A stretch of DNA of 64,000 bases from Megachile rotundata. Lineage: Eukaryota > Arthropoda > Insecta > Hymenoptera > Megachilidae. This document shows positions 12,116 through 28,100 of this stretch, one piece after another. The stretch is from assembly GCF_050947335.1 (NCBI RefSeq), contig NW_027473314.1, positions 2,976,001-3,040,000 on the forward strand, read 5' to 3'. The notes beneath the pieces were generated by a model. The model saw only the letters and a list, made by a program, of their open reading frames with translations, searched no databases and had not been told where the DNA came from. The translations under genes and the position numbers were made by a program. Every line of letters begins with the position of its first letter. The stretch's first letter is position 1.

Positions 12116-15100
12116 AATCATACAATCACAATCATATAATCACAATCATACAATCACAATCATACAATCACAAGCATACAATCACAATCATACAATCACA
12201 ATCATGCAATCACAATCATACAATCAAAATCATACAATCACAATCACACAGTCGCAATCATACAATCACAATCATACAATCACAATCATACAATTAAAAT
12301 CATACAATCACAATCATACAATCACAATCATACAATCACAGTCATGCAATCACGATCATACAATCACAATCATACAATCGCAATATTACAATCGCAATCA
12401 TACAATCACAATCGTACAATTAAAATCATACAATCACAATCATACAATGACAATAATACAATCACAATAATACAATCTCAATCATGCAATCACAATCATA
12501 CAATTAAAATCATACAATCACAATCATACAATCACAATCATACAATCACAATCATACTATCACAATCATACAATCGCAATCATACAATCGCAATGTCACA
12601 TTCACTATTATACAATCACAGTCATACAATCAGAATCATACAATCACAATCATACAATCGCAATCATACAATCGCAATGTCACAATCACTATCATACAAT
12701 CACAATCAAACAATCACAATCATACAATCACAATCATACAATCACAATCATACAATCACAGTCATACAATCAAAATCATACAATCACAATGATACAATCA
12801 CAATAATACAATCACAATCATAAAATCACAATTATACAATCACGATCATACAATCACGATCATACAATCACGATCATACAATCACGATCATACAATCACG
12901 ATCATACAATCTCAATCATACAATCACAATCATACAATCACAATCATACAATCACAATCATACAATCACAATCATACAATCTGAATCATGCAACTACAAT
13001 CATACGATCATAATCATGCAAGAACAATCATACAATCACAATCATGGAACCATAATTATACAACCACAATCACACGATCACAATCATACAATCGCAATCA
13101 TACAAACACAAACATAAAAGCGCAATCATACAATCGCAATGTCACAATCACAATCATACAATCTCAATCATACAATCACAATCATACAAACGCAATCATA
13201 CAATCACAATCATATAATCACAATCATACAATCACAATCATTCAACCACAAGCATACAATCACAATCATACAATCGCAATCATACAATCACGATCATACA
13301 ATCTCAATCATGCAATCACAATCATACAATCAAAATCATACAATTAAAATCATACAATCACAATCATACAATCACAATCATACAATCACAGTCATGCAAT
13401 CACGATCATACAATCACAATCATACAATCGCAATATTACAATCGCAATCATACAATCACAATCGTACAATTAAAATCATACAATCACAATCATACAATGA
13501 CAATAATACAATCACAATAATACAATCTCAATCATGCAATCACAATCATACAATCAAAATCATACAATCACAATCATACAATCACAATCATACAATCACA
13601 ATCATACTATCACAATCATACAATCGCAATCATACAATCGCAATGTCACATTCACTATTATACAATCACAGTCATACAATCAGAATCATACAATCACAAT
13701 CATACAATCGCAATCATACAATCGCAATGTCACAATCACTATCATACAATCACAATCAAACAATCACAATCATACAATCACAATCATACAATCACAATCA
13801 TACAATCACAGTCATACAATCAAAATCATACAATCACAATGATACAATCACAATAATACAATCACAATCATAAAATCACAATTATACAATCACGATCATA
13901 CAATCACGATCATACAATCACGATCATACAATCACGATCATACAATCACGATCATACAATCTCAATCATACAATCACAATCATACAATCACAATCATACA
14001 ATCACAATCATACAATCTGAATCATGCAACTACAATCATACGATCATAATCATGCAAGAACAATCATACAATCACAATCATGGAACCATAATTATACAAC
14101 CACAATCACACGATCACAATCATACAATCGCAATCATACAAACACAAACATAAAAGCGCAATCATACAATCGCAATGTCACAATCACAATCATACAATCT
14201 CAATCATACAATCACAATCATACAAACGCAATCATACAATCACAATCATATAATCACAATCATACAATCACAATCATTCAACCACAAGCATACAATCACA
14301 ATCATACAATCGCAATCATACAATCACGATCATACAATCTCAATCATGCAATCACAATCATACAATCAAAATCATACAATTAAAATCATACAATCACAAT
14401 CATACAATCACAATCATACAATCACAGTCATGCAATCACGATCATACAATCACAATCATACAATCGCAATATTACAATCGCAATCATACAATCACAATCG
14501 TACAATTAAAATCATACAATCACAATCATACAATGACAATAATACAATCACAATAATATAATCTCAATCATGCAATCACAATCATACAATCAAAATCATA
14601 CAATCACAATCATACAATCACAATCATACAATCACAATCATACAATCACAATCATATAATCACAATCATACAATCACAATCATACAATCACAATCATACA
14701 AACGCAATCATACAATCACAATCATATAATCACAATCATACAATCACAATCATACAATCACAAGCATACAATCACAATCATACAATCACAATCATGCAAT
14801 CACAATCATACAATCAAAATCATACAATCACAATCACACAGTCGCAATCATACAATCACAATCATACAATCACAATCATACAATTAAAATCATACAATCA
14901 CAATCATACAATCACAATCATACAATCGCAGTCATGCAATCACGATCATACAATCACAATCATACAATCGCAATATTACAATCGCAATCATACAATCACA
15001 ATCGTACAATTAAAATCATACAATCACAATCATACAATGACAATAATACAATCACAATAATACAATCTCAATCATGCAATCACAATCATACAATCAAAAT

Positions 15101-18100
15101 CATACAATCACAATCATACAATCACAATCATACAATCACAATCATACTATCACAATCATACAATCGCAATCATACAATCGCAATGTCACATTCACTATTA
15201 TACAATCACAGTCATACAATCAGAATCATACAATCACAATCATACAATCGCAATCATACAATCGCAATGTCACAATCACTATCATACAATCACAATCAAA
15301 CAATCACAATCATACAATCACAATCATACAATCACAATCATACAATCACAGTCATACAATCAAAATCATACAATCACAATGATACAATCACAATAATACA
15401 ATCACAATCATAAAATCACAATTATACAATCACGATCATACAATCACGATCATACAATCACGATCATACAATCACGATCATACAATCACGATCATACAAT
15501 CTCAATCATACAATCACAATCATACAATCACAATCATACAATCACAATCATACAATCTGAATCATGCAACTACAATCATACGATCATAATCATGCAAGAA
15601 CAATCATACAATCACAATCATGGAACCATAATTATACAACCACAATCACACGATCACAATCATACAATCGCAATCATACAAACACAAACATAAAAGCGCA
15701 ATCATACTATCGCAATGTCACAATCACAATCATACAATCTCAATCATACAATCACAATCATACAAACGCAATCATACAATCACAATCATATAATCACAAT
15801 CATACAATCACAATCATTCAACCACAAGCATACAATCACAATCATACAATCGCAATCATACAATCACAATCATACAATCTCAATCATGCAATCACAATCA
15901 TACAATCAAAATCATACAATTAAAATCATACAATCACAATCATACAATCACAATCATACAATCACAGTCATGCAATCACGATCATACAATCACAATCATA
16001 CAATCGCAATATTACAATCGCAATCATACAATCACAATCGTACAATTAAAATCATACAATCACAATCATACAATGACAATAATACAATCACAATAATACA
16101 ATCTCAATCATGCAATCACAATCATACAATCAAAATCATACAATCACAATCATACAATCACAATCATACAATCACAATCATACAATCACAATCATATAAT
16201 CACAATCATACAATCACAATCATACAATCACAATCATACAAACGCAATCATACAATCACAATCATATAATCACAATCATACAATCACAATCATACAATCA
16301 CAAGCATACAATCACAATCATACAATCACAATCATGCAATCACAATCATACAATCAAAATCATACAATCATAATCACACAGTCGCAATCATACAATCACA
16401 ATCATACAATCACAATCATACAATTAAAATCATACAATCACAATCATACAATCACAATCATACAATCACAGTCATGCAATCACGATCATACAATCACAAT
16501 CATACAATCGCAATATTACAATCGCAATCATACAATCACAATCGTACAATTAAAATCATACAATCACAATCATACAATGACAATAATACAATCACAATAA
16601 TACAATCTCAATCATGCAATCACAATCATACAATCAAAATCATACAATCACAATCATACAATCACAATCATACAATCACAATCATACTATCACAATCATA
16701 CAATCGCAATCATACAATCGCAATGTCACATTCACTATTATGCAATCACAGTCATACAATCAGAATCATACAATCACAATCATACAATCGCAATCATACA
16801 ATCGCAATGTCACAATCACTATCATACAATCACAATCAAACAATCACAATCATACAATCACAATCATACAATCACAATCATACAATCACAGTCATACAAT
16901 CAAAATCATACAATCACAATGATACAATCACAATAATACAATCACAATCATAAAATCACAATTATACAATCACGATCAGACAATCACGATCATACAATCA
17001 CGATCATACAATCACGATCATACAATCACGATCATACAATCTCAATCATACAATCACAATCATACAATCGCAATCATACAATCGCAATGTCACAATCACT
17101 ATCATACAATCACAATCAAACAATCACAATCATACAATCACAATCGTACAATCACAATCATACAATCACAATCATACAATCACAATCATACAATCGCAAT
17201 CATACAATCATAATCATATAATCACACTCATAAAATTGCAATCATACAATCGCAATCATCCAATCACAATCATACAATCACAATCATACAATCTGAATCA
17301 TGCAACTACAATCATACGATCATAATCATGCAAGAACAATCATACAATCACAATCATGGAACCATAATTATACAACCACAATCACACGATCACAATCATA
17401 CAATCGCAATCATACAAACACAAACATAAAAGCGCAATCATACAATCGCAATGTCACAATCACAATCATACAATCTCAATCATACAATCACAATCATACA
17501 AACGCAATCATACAATCACAATCATATAATCACAATCATACAATCACAATCATTCAACCACAAGCATACAATCACAATCATACAATCGCAATCATACAAT
17601 CACAATCATACAATCTCAATCATGCAATCACAATCATACAATCAAAATCATACAATCACAATCATACAATCACAATCATACAATCACAATCATACAATCA
17701 CAAGCATACAATCACAATCATACAATTAAAATCATACAATCACAGTCACACAATGACAATCATACAATCACAATCATACAATCACAATCATACAATCACC
17801 ATCATACAATCACAATCATACAATCACAATCATACAATCACCATCATACAATCACAATCATACAATCAGCATCATACAAACGCGATCATACAATCACAAT
17901 CATATAATCACAATCATACAATCACGATCATACAATCACGATCATGCAATCACGATCATGCAATCACAATCATACAATCACAATCATACAATCACAATCA
18001 TATAATCACAATCATACAATCACAATCATACAATCACAATCATGCAATCACAATCATACAATCACAATCATACAATCTGAATCATGCAACTACAATCATA

Positions 18101-21100
18101 CGATCATAATCATGCAAGAACAATCATACAATCACAATCATGGAACCATAATTATACAACCACAATCACACGATCACAATCATACAATCGCAATCATACA
18201 AACACAAACATAAAAGCGCAATCATACAATCGCAATGTCACAATCACAATCATACAATCTCAATCATACAATCACAATCATACGAACGCAATCATACAAT
18301 CACAATCATATAATCACAATCATACAATCACAATCATTCAACCACAAGCATACAATCACAATCATACAATCACAATCATACAATCGCAATCATACAATCA
18401 TAATCATATAATCACACTCATAAAATTGCAATCATACAATCGCAATCATCCAATCACAATCATACAATCACAATCATACAATCTGAATCATGCAACTACA
18501 ATCATACGATCATAATCATGCAAGAACAATCATACAATCACAATCATGGAACCATAATTATACAACCACAATCACACGATCACAATCATACAATCGCAAT
18601 CATACAAACACAAACATAAAAGCGCAATCATACAATCGCAATGTCACAATCACAATCATACAATCTCAATCATACAATCACAATCATACAAACGCAATCA
18701 TACAATCACAATCATATAATCACAATCATACAATCACAATCATTCAACCACAAGCATACAATCACAATCATACAATCGCAATCATACAATCACAATCATA
18801 CAATCTCAATCATGCAATCACAATCATACAATCACGATCATACAATCACGATCATGCAATCACGATCATGCAATCACAATCATACAATCACAATCATACA
18901 ATCACAATCATATAATCACAATCATACAATCACAATCATACAATCACAATCATGCAATCACAATCATACAATTACAATCATACAGTCACAATCATACAAT
19001 CACAATCATGCAATCACAATCATACAATCAAAATCATACAATCACAATCACACAGTCGCAATCATACAATCACAATCATACAATCACAATCATACAATCA
19101 CAATCATACAATCACAATCATATAATCACAATCATACAATCACAATCATACAATCACAATCATACAAACGCAATCATACAATCACAATCATATAATCACA
19201 ATCATACAATCACAATCATACAATCACAAGCATACAATCACAATCATACAATCACAATCATGCAATCACAATCATACAATCAAAATCATACAATCACAAT
19301 CACACAGTCGCAATCATACAATCACAGTCATACAATCACAATCATACAATTAAAATCATACAATCACAATCATACAATCACAATCATACAATCACAATCA
19401 TACAATCACAATCATACAATCACAATCATACAATCACAATCATACTATCACAATCATACAATCGCAATCATACAATCGCAATGTCACATTCACTATTATA
19501 CAATCACAGTCATACAATCAGAATCATACAATCACAATCATACAATCGCAATCATACAATCGCAATGTCACAATCACTATCATACAATCACAATCAAACA
19601 ATCACAATCATACAATCACAATCATACAATCACAATCATACAATCACAATCATACAATCACAATCATACAATCACAATCATACAATCACAATCATACAAT
19701 CACCATCATACAATCACAATCATACAATCACCATCATACAAACGCGATCATACAATCACAATCATATAATCACAATCATACAATCACGATCATACAATCA
19801 CGATCATGCAATCACGATCATGCAATCACAATCATACAATCACAATCATACAATCACAATCATATAATCACAATCATACAATCACAATCATACAATCACA
19901 ATCATGCAATCACAATCATACAATCACAATCATACAATCTGAATCATGCAACTACAATCATACGATCATAATCATGCAAGAACAATCATACAATCACTAT
20001 CATGGAACCATAATTATACAACCACAATCACACGATCACAATCATACAATCGCAATCATACAAACACAAACATAAAAGCGCAATCATACAATCGCAATGT
20101 CACAATCACAATCATACAATCTCAATCATACAATCACAATCATACAATCACAATCATACAATCACAATCATATAATCACAATCATACAATCACAATCATT
20201 CAACCACAAGCATACAATCACAATCATACAATCGCAATCATACAATCACAATCATACAATCTCAATCATGCAATCACAATCATACAATCAAAATCATACA
20301 ATTAAAATCATACAATCACAATCATACAATCACAATCATACAATCACAGTCATGCAATCACGATCATACAATCACAATCATACAATCGCAATATTACAAT
20401 CGCAATCATACAATCACAATCGTACAATTAAAATCATACAATCACAATCATACAATGACAATAATACAATCACAATAATACAATCTCAATCATGCAATCA
20501 CAATCATACAATCAAAATCATACAATCACAATCATACAATCACAATCATACAATCACAATCATACAATCACAATCATATAATCACAATCATACAATCACA
20601 ATCATACAATCACAATCATACAATCACAATCATACAAACGCAATCATACAATCACAATCATATAATCACAATCATACAATCACAATCATACAATCACAAG
20701 CATACAATCACAATCATACAATCACAATCATGCAATCACAATCATACAATCAAAATCATACAATCACAATCACACAGTCGCAATCATACAATCACAATCA
20801 TACAATCACAATCATACAACTAAAATCATACAATCACAATCATACAATCACAATCATACAATCACAGTCATGCAATCACGATGATACAATCACAATCATA
20901 CAATCGCAATATTACAATCGCAATCATACAATCACAATCGTACAATTAAAATCATACAATCACAATCATACAATGACAATAATACAATCACAATAATACA
21001 ATCTCAATCATGCAATCACAATCATACAATCAAAATCATACAATCACAATCATACAATCACAATCATACAATCACAATCATACTATCACAATCATACAAT

Positions 21101-21347
21101 CGCAATCATACAATCGCAATGTCACATTCACTATTATACAATCACAGTCATACAATCAGAATCATACAATCACAATCATACAATCGCAATCATACAATCG
21201 CAATGTCACAATCACTATCATACAATCACAATCAAACAATCACAATCATACAATCACAATCATACAATCACAATCATACAATCACAGTCATACAATCAAA
21301 ATCATACAATCACAATGATACAATCACAATAATACAATCACAATCAT
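10735..21347 (+). repeat. ~10-kb megarepeat, copy 1
   Basis: Aligned with copy 2 (22,103-31,175) in one colinear chain. The offset steps through 11,368, 11,186, 11,172/10,136, 10,654, 9,842 and 9,828 bp, all multiples of 14. Differences are a 182-bp insert near 11.1 kb, the 1,036-bp unit at 12976 that is extra here, a 518-bp deficit in the 14,012 unit (one 504-bp sub-repeat plus a monomer), and 812 bp at about 17.05-17.86 kb absent from copy 2. Rare shared variants such as ACAATCACGATCAG (16966, 27620) and the doubled GCAATC near 11.02 and 22.39 kb support the alignment. Confidence 0.85.
18072..18477 (+). repeat. Short 406-bp cassette A unit
   Basis: Two cassette A copies only 406 bp (29 monomers) apart, at 18072 and 18478, the closest A spacing in the window. 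Between them lie ACGAACGCAATCAT near 18,282 and a cassette B near 18.38 kb. The same short unit occurs at 27914-28319, 9,842 bp away, as part of the megarepeat duplication. Confidence 0.85.
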
Positions 21348-22102
21348 AAAATCACGATCATACAATCACGATCATACAATCACGATCATACAATCACGAT
21401 CATACAATCACGATCATACAATCTCAATCATACAATCACAATCATACAATCACAATCATACAATCACAATCATACAATCTGAATCATGCAACTACAATCA
21501 TACGATCATAATCATGCAAGAACAATCATACAATCACAATCATGGAACCATAATTATACAACCACAATCACACGATCAGAATCATACAATCGCAATCATA
21601 CAAACACAAACATAAAAGCGCAATCATACAATCGCAATGTCACAATCACAATCATACAATCTCAATCATACAATCACAATCATACAAACGCAATCATACA
21701 ATCACAATCATATAATCACAATCATACAATCACAATCATTCAACCACAAGCATACAATCACAATCATACAATCGCAATCATACAATCACAATCATACAAT
21801 CTCAATCATGCAATCACAATCATACAATCAAAATCATACAATTAAAATCATACAATCACAATCATACAATCACAATCATACAATCACAGTCATGCAATCA
21901 CGATCATACAATCACAATCATACAATCGCAATATTACAATCGCAATCATACAATCACAATCGTACAATTAAAATCATACAATCACAATCATACAATGACA
22001 ATAATACAATCACAATCATACAAACGCAATCATACAATCACAATCATATAATCACAATCATACAATCACAATCATACAATCACAAGCATACAATCACAAT
22101 CA
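21348..22102 (+). repeat. Segment between the two megarepeat copies
   Basis: Contains the ACGATC run at 21348-21417, whose first monomer is AAAATCACGATCAT (the usual separate AAAATCACAATTAT monomer is missing). Cassette A at 21474 and cassette D at 21880 follow. It resembles the 12,976 and 24,148 units but lies outside the clear colinear alignment. The A-to-A distance across it (21474 to 22986) is 1,512 bp. Confidence 0.7.
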
Positions 22103-25100
22103 TACAATCACAATCATACAATCACAATCATGCAATCACAATCATACAATCAAAATCATACAATCACAATCACACAGTCGCAATCATACAATCACAATCA
22201 TACAATCACAATCATACAATCACAATCATACAATCACAATCATATAATCACAATCATACAATCACAATCATACAATCACAATCATACAAACGCAATCATA
22301 CAATCACAATCATATAATCACAATCATACAATCACAATCATACAATCACAAGCATACAATCACAATCATACAATCACAATCATGCAATCACAATCATGCA
22401 ATCACAATCATACAATCAAAATCATACAATCACAATCACACAGTCGCAATCATACAATCACAGTCATACAATCACAATCATACAATTAAAATCATACAAT
22501 CACAATCATACAATCACAATCATACAATCACAATCATACAATCACAATCATACAATCTCAATCATACTATCACAATCATACAATCGCAATCATACAATCG
22601 CAATGTCACATTCACTATTATACAATCACAGTCATACAATCAGAATCATACAATCACAATCATACAATCGCAATCATACAATCGCAATGTCACAATCACT
22701 ATCATACAATCACAATCAAACAATCACAATCATACAATCACAATCATACAATCACAATCATACAATCACCATCATACAATCACAATCATACAATCACCAT
22801 CATACAAACGCGATCATACAATCACAATCATATAATCACAATCATACAATCACGATCATACAATCACGATCATGCAATCACGATCATGCAATCACAATCA
22901 TACAATCACAATCATATAATCACAATCATACAATCACAATCATACAATCACAATCATGCAATCACAATCATACAATCACAATCATACAATCTGAATCATG
23001 CAACTACAATCATACGATCATAATCATGCAAGAACAATCATACAATCACTATCATGGAACCATAATTATACAACCACAATCACACGATCACAATCATACA
23101 ATCGCAATCATACAAACACAAACTTAAAAGCGCAATCATACAATCGCAATGTCACAATCACAATCATACAATCTCAATCATACAATCACAATCATACAAA
23201 CGCAATCATACAATCACAATCATATAATCACAATCATACAATCACAATCATTCAACCACAAGCATACAATCACAATCATACAATCGCAATCATACAATCA
23301 CAATCATACAATCACAATCATATAATCACAATCATACAATCACAATCATACAATCACAAGCATACAATCACAATCATACAATCACAATCATGCAATCACA
23401 ATCATACAATCAAAATCATACAATCACAATCACACAGTCGCAATCATACAATCACAATCATACAATCACAATCATACAATTAAAATCATACAATCACAAT
23501 CATACAATCACAATCATACAATCACAGTCATGCAATCACGATCATACAATCACAATCATACAATCGCAATATTACAATCGCAATCATACAATCACAATCG
23601 TACAATTAAAATCATACAATCACAATCATACAATGACAATAATACAATCACAATAATACAATCTCAATCATGCAATCACAATCATACAATCAAAATCATA
23701 CAATCACAATCATACAATCACAATCATACAATCACAATCATACTATCACAATCATACAATCGCAATCATACAATCGCAATGTCACATTCACTATTATACA
23801 ATCACAGTCATACAATCAGAATCATACAATCACAATCATACAATCGCAATCATACAATCGCAATGTCACAATCACTATCATACAATCACAATCAAACAAT
23901 CACAATCATACAATCACAATCATACAATCACAATCATACAATCACAGTCATACAATCAAAATCATACAATCACAATGATACAATCACAATAATACAATCA
24001 CAATCATAAAATCACAATTATACAATCACGATCATACAATCACGATCATACAATCACGATCATACAATCACGATCATACAATCACGATCATACAATCTCA
24101 ATCATACAATCACAATCATACAATCACAATCATACAATCACAATCATACAATCTGAATCATGCAACTACAATCATACGATCATAATCATGCAAGAACAAT
24201 CATACAATCACAATCATGGAACCATAATTATACAACCACAATCACACGATCACAATCATACAATCGCAATCATACAAACACAAACATAAAAGCGCAATCA
24301 TACAATCGCAATGTCACAATCACAATCATACAATCTCAATCATACAATCACAATCATACAAACGCAATCATACAATCACAATCATATAATCACAATCATA
24401 CAATCACAATCATTCAACCACAAGCATACAATCACAATCATACAATCGCAATCATACAATCACGATCATACAATCTCAATCATGCAATCACAATCATACA
24501 ATCAAAATCATACAATTAAAATCATACAATCACAATCATACAATCACAATCATACAATCACAGTCATGCAATCACGATCATACAATCACAATCATACAAT
24601 CGCAATATTACAATCGCAATCATACAATCACAATCGTACAATTAAAATCATACAATCACAATCATACAATGACAATAATACAATCACAATAATATAATCT
24701 CAATCATGCAATCACAATCATACAATCAAAATCATACAATCACAATCATACAATCACAATCATACAATCACAATCATACAATCACAATCATATAATCACA
24801 ATCATACAATCACAATCATACAATCACAATCATACAAACGCAATCATACAATCACAATCATATAATCACAATCATACAATCACAATCATACAATCACAAG
24901 CATACAATCACAATCATACAATCACAATCATGCAATCACAATCATACAATCAAAATCATACAATCACAATCACACAGTCGCAATCATACAATCACAACCA
25001 TACAATCACAATCATACAATTAAAATCATACAATCACAATCATACAATCACAATCATACAATCGCAGTCATGCAATCACGATCATACAATCACAATCATA

Positions 25101-28100
25101 CAATCGCAATATTACAATCGCAATCATACAATCACAATCGTACAATTAAAATCATACAATCACAATCATACAATGACAATAATACAATCACAATAATACA
25201 ATCTCAATCATGCAATCACAATCATACAATCAAAATCATACAATCACAATCATACAATCACAATCATACAATCACAATCATACAATCACAATCATATAAT
25301 CACAATCATACAATCACAATCATACAATCACAATCATACAAACGCAATCATACAATCACAATCATATAATCACAATCATACAATCACAATCATACAATCA
25401 CAAGCATACAATCACAATCATACAATCACAATCATGCAATCGCAATCATACAATCAAAATCATACAATCACAATCACACAGTCGCAATCATACAATCACA
25501 ATCATACAATCACAATCATACAATTAAAATCATACAATCACAATCATACAATCACAATCATACAATCACAGTCATGCAATCACGATCATACAATCACAAT
25601 CATACAATCGCAATATTACAATCGCAATCATACAATCACAATCGTACAATCACAATCGTACAATTAAAATCATACAATCACAATCATACAATGACAATAA
25701 TACAATCACAATAATACAATCTCAATCATGCAATCACAATCATACAATCAAAATCATACAATCACAATCATACAATCACAATCATACAATCACAATCATA
25801 CTATCACAATCATACAATCGCAATCATACAATCGCAATGTCACATTCACTATTATACAATCACAGTCATACAATCAGAATCATACAATCACAATCATACA
25901 ATCGCAATCATACAATCGCAATGTCACAATCACTATCATACAATCACAATCAAACAATCACAATCATACAATCACAATCATACAATCACAATCATACAAT
26001 CACAGTCATACAATCAAAATCATACAATCACAATGATACAATCACAATAATACAATCACAATCATAAAATCACAATTATACAATCACGATCATACAATCA
26101 CGATCATACAATCACGATCATACAATCACGATCATACAATCACGATCATACAATCTCAATCATACAATCACAATCATACAATCACAATCATACAATCACA
26201 ATCATACAATCTGAATCATGCAACTACAATCATACGATCATAATCATGCAAGAACAATCATACAATCACAATCATGGAACCATAATTATACAACCACAAT
26301 CACACGATCACAATCATACAATCGCAATCATACAAACACAAACATAAAAGCGCAATCATACTATCGCAATGTCACAATCACAATCATACAATCTCAATCA
26401 TACAATCACAATCATACAAACGCAATCATACAATCACAATCATATAATCACAATCATACAATCACAATCATTCAACCACAAGCATACAATCACAATCATA
26501 CAATCGCAATCATACAATCACAATCATACAATCTCAATCATGCAATCACAATCATACAATCAAAATCATACAATTAAAATCATACAATCACAATCATACA
26601 ATCACAATCATACAATCACAGTCATGCAATCACGATCATACAATCACAATCATACAATCGCAATATTACAATCGCAATCATACAATCACAATCGTACAAT
26701 TAAAATCATACAATCACAATCATACAATGACAATAATACAATCACAATAATACAATCTCAATCATGCAATCACAATCATACAATCAAAATCATACAATCA
26801 CAATCATACAATCACAATCATACAATCACAATCATACAATCACAATCATATAATCACAATCATACAATCACAATCATACAATCACAATCATACAAACGCA
26901 ATCATACAATCACAATCATATAATCACAATCATACAATCACAATCATACAATCACAAGCATACAATCACAATCATACAATCACAATCATGCAATCACAAT
27001 CATACAATCAAAATCATACAATCACAATCACACAGTCGCAATCATACAATCACAATCATACAATCACAATCATACAATTAAAATCATACAATCACAATCA
27101 TACAATCACAATCATACAATCACAGTCATGCAATCACGATCATACAATCACAATCATACAATCGCAATATTACAATCGCAATCATACAATCACAATCGTA
27201 CAATTAAAATCATACAATCACAATCATACAATGACAATAATACAATCACAATAATACAATCTCAATCATGCAATCACAATCATACAATCAAAATCATACA
27301 ATCACAATCATACAATCACAATCATACAATCACAATCATACTATCACAATCATACAATCGCAATCATACAATCGCAATGTCACATTCACTATTATGCAAT
27401 CACAGTCATACAATCAGAATCATACAATCACAATCATACAATCGCAATCATACAATCGCAATGTCACAATCACTATCATACAATCACAATCAAACAATCA
27501 CAATCATACAATCACAATCATACAATCACAATCATACAATCACAGTCATACAATCAAAATCATACAATCACAATGATACAATCACAATAATACAATCACA
27601 ATCATAAAATCACAATTATACAATCACGATCAGACAATCACGATCATACAATCACGATCATACAATCACGATCATACAATCACCATCATACAATCACAAT
27701 CATACAATCAGCATCATACAAACGCGATCATACAATCACAATCATATAATCACAATCATACAATCACGATCATACAATCACGATCATGCAATCACGATCA
27801 TGCAATCACAATCATACAATCACAATCATACAATCACAATCATATAATCACAATCATACAATCACAATCATACAATCACAATCATGCAATCACAATCATA
27901 CAATCACAATCATACAATCTGAATCATGCAACTACAATCATACGATCATAATCATGCAAGAACAATCATACAATCACAATCATGGAACCATAATTATACA
28001 ACCACAATCACACGATCACAATCATACAATCGCAATCATACAAACACAAACATAAAAGCGCAATCATACAATCGCAATGTCACAATCACAATCATACAAT

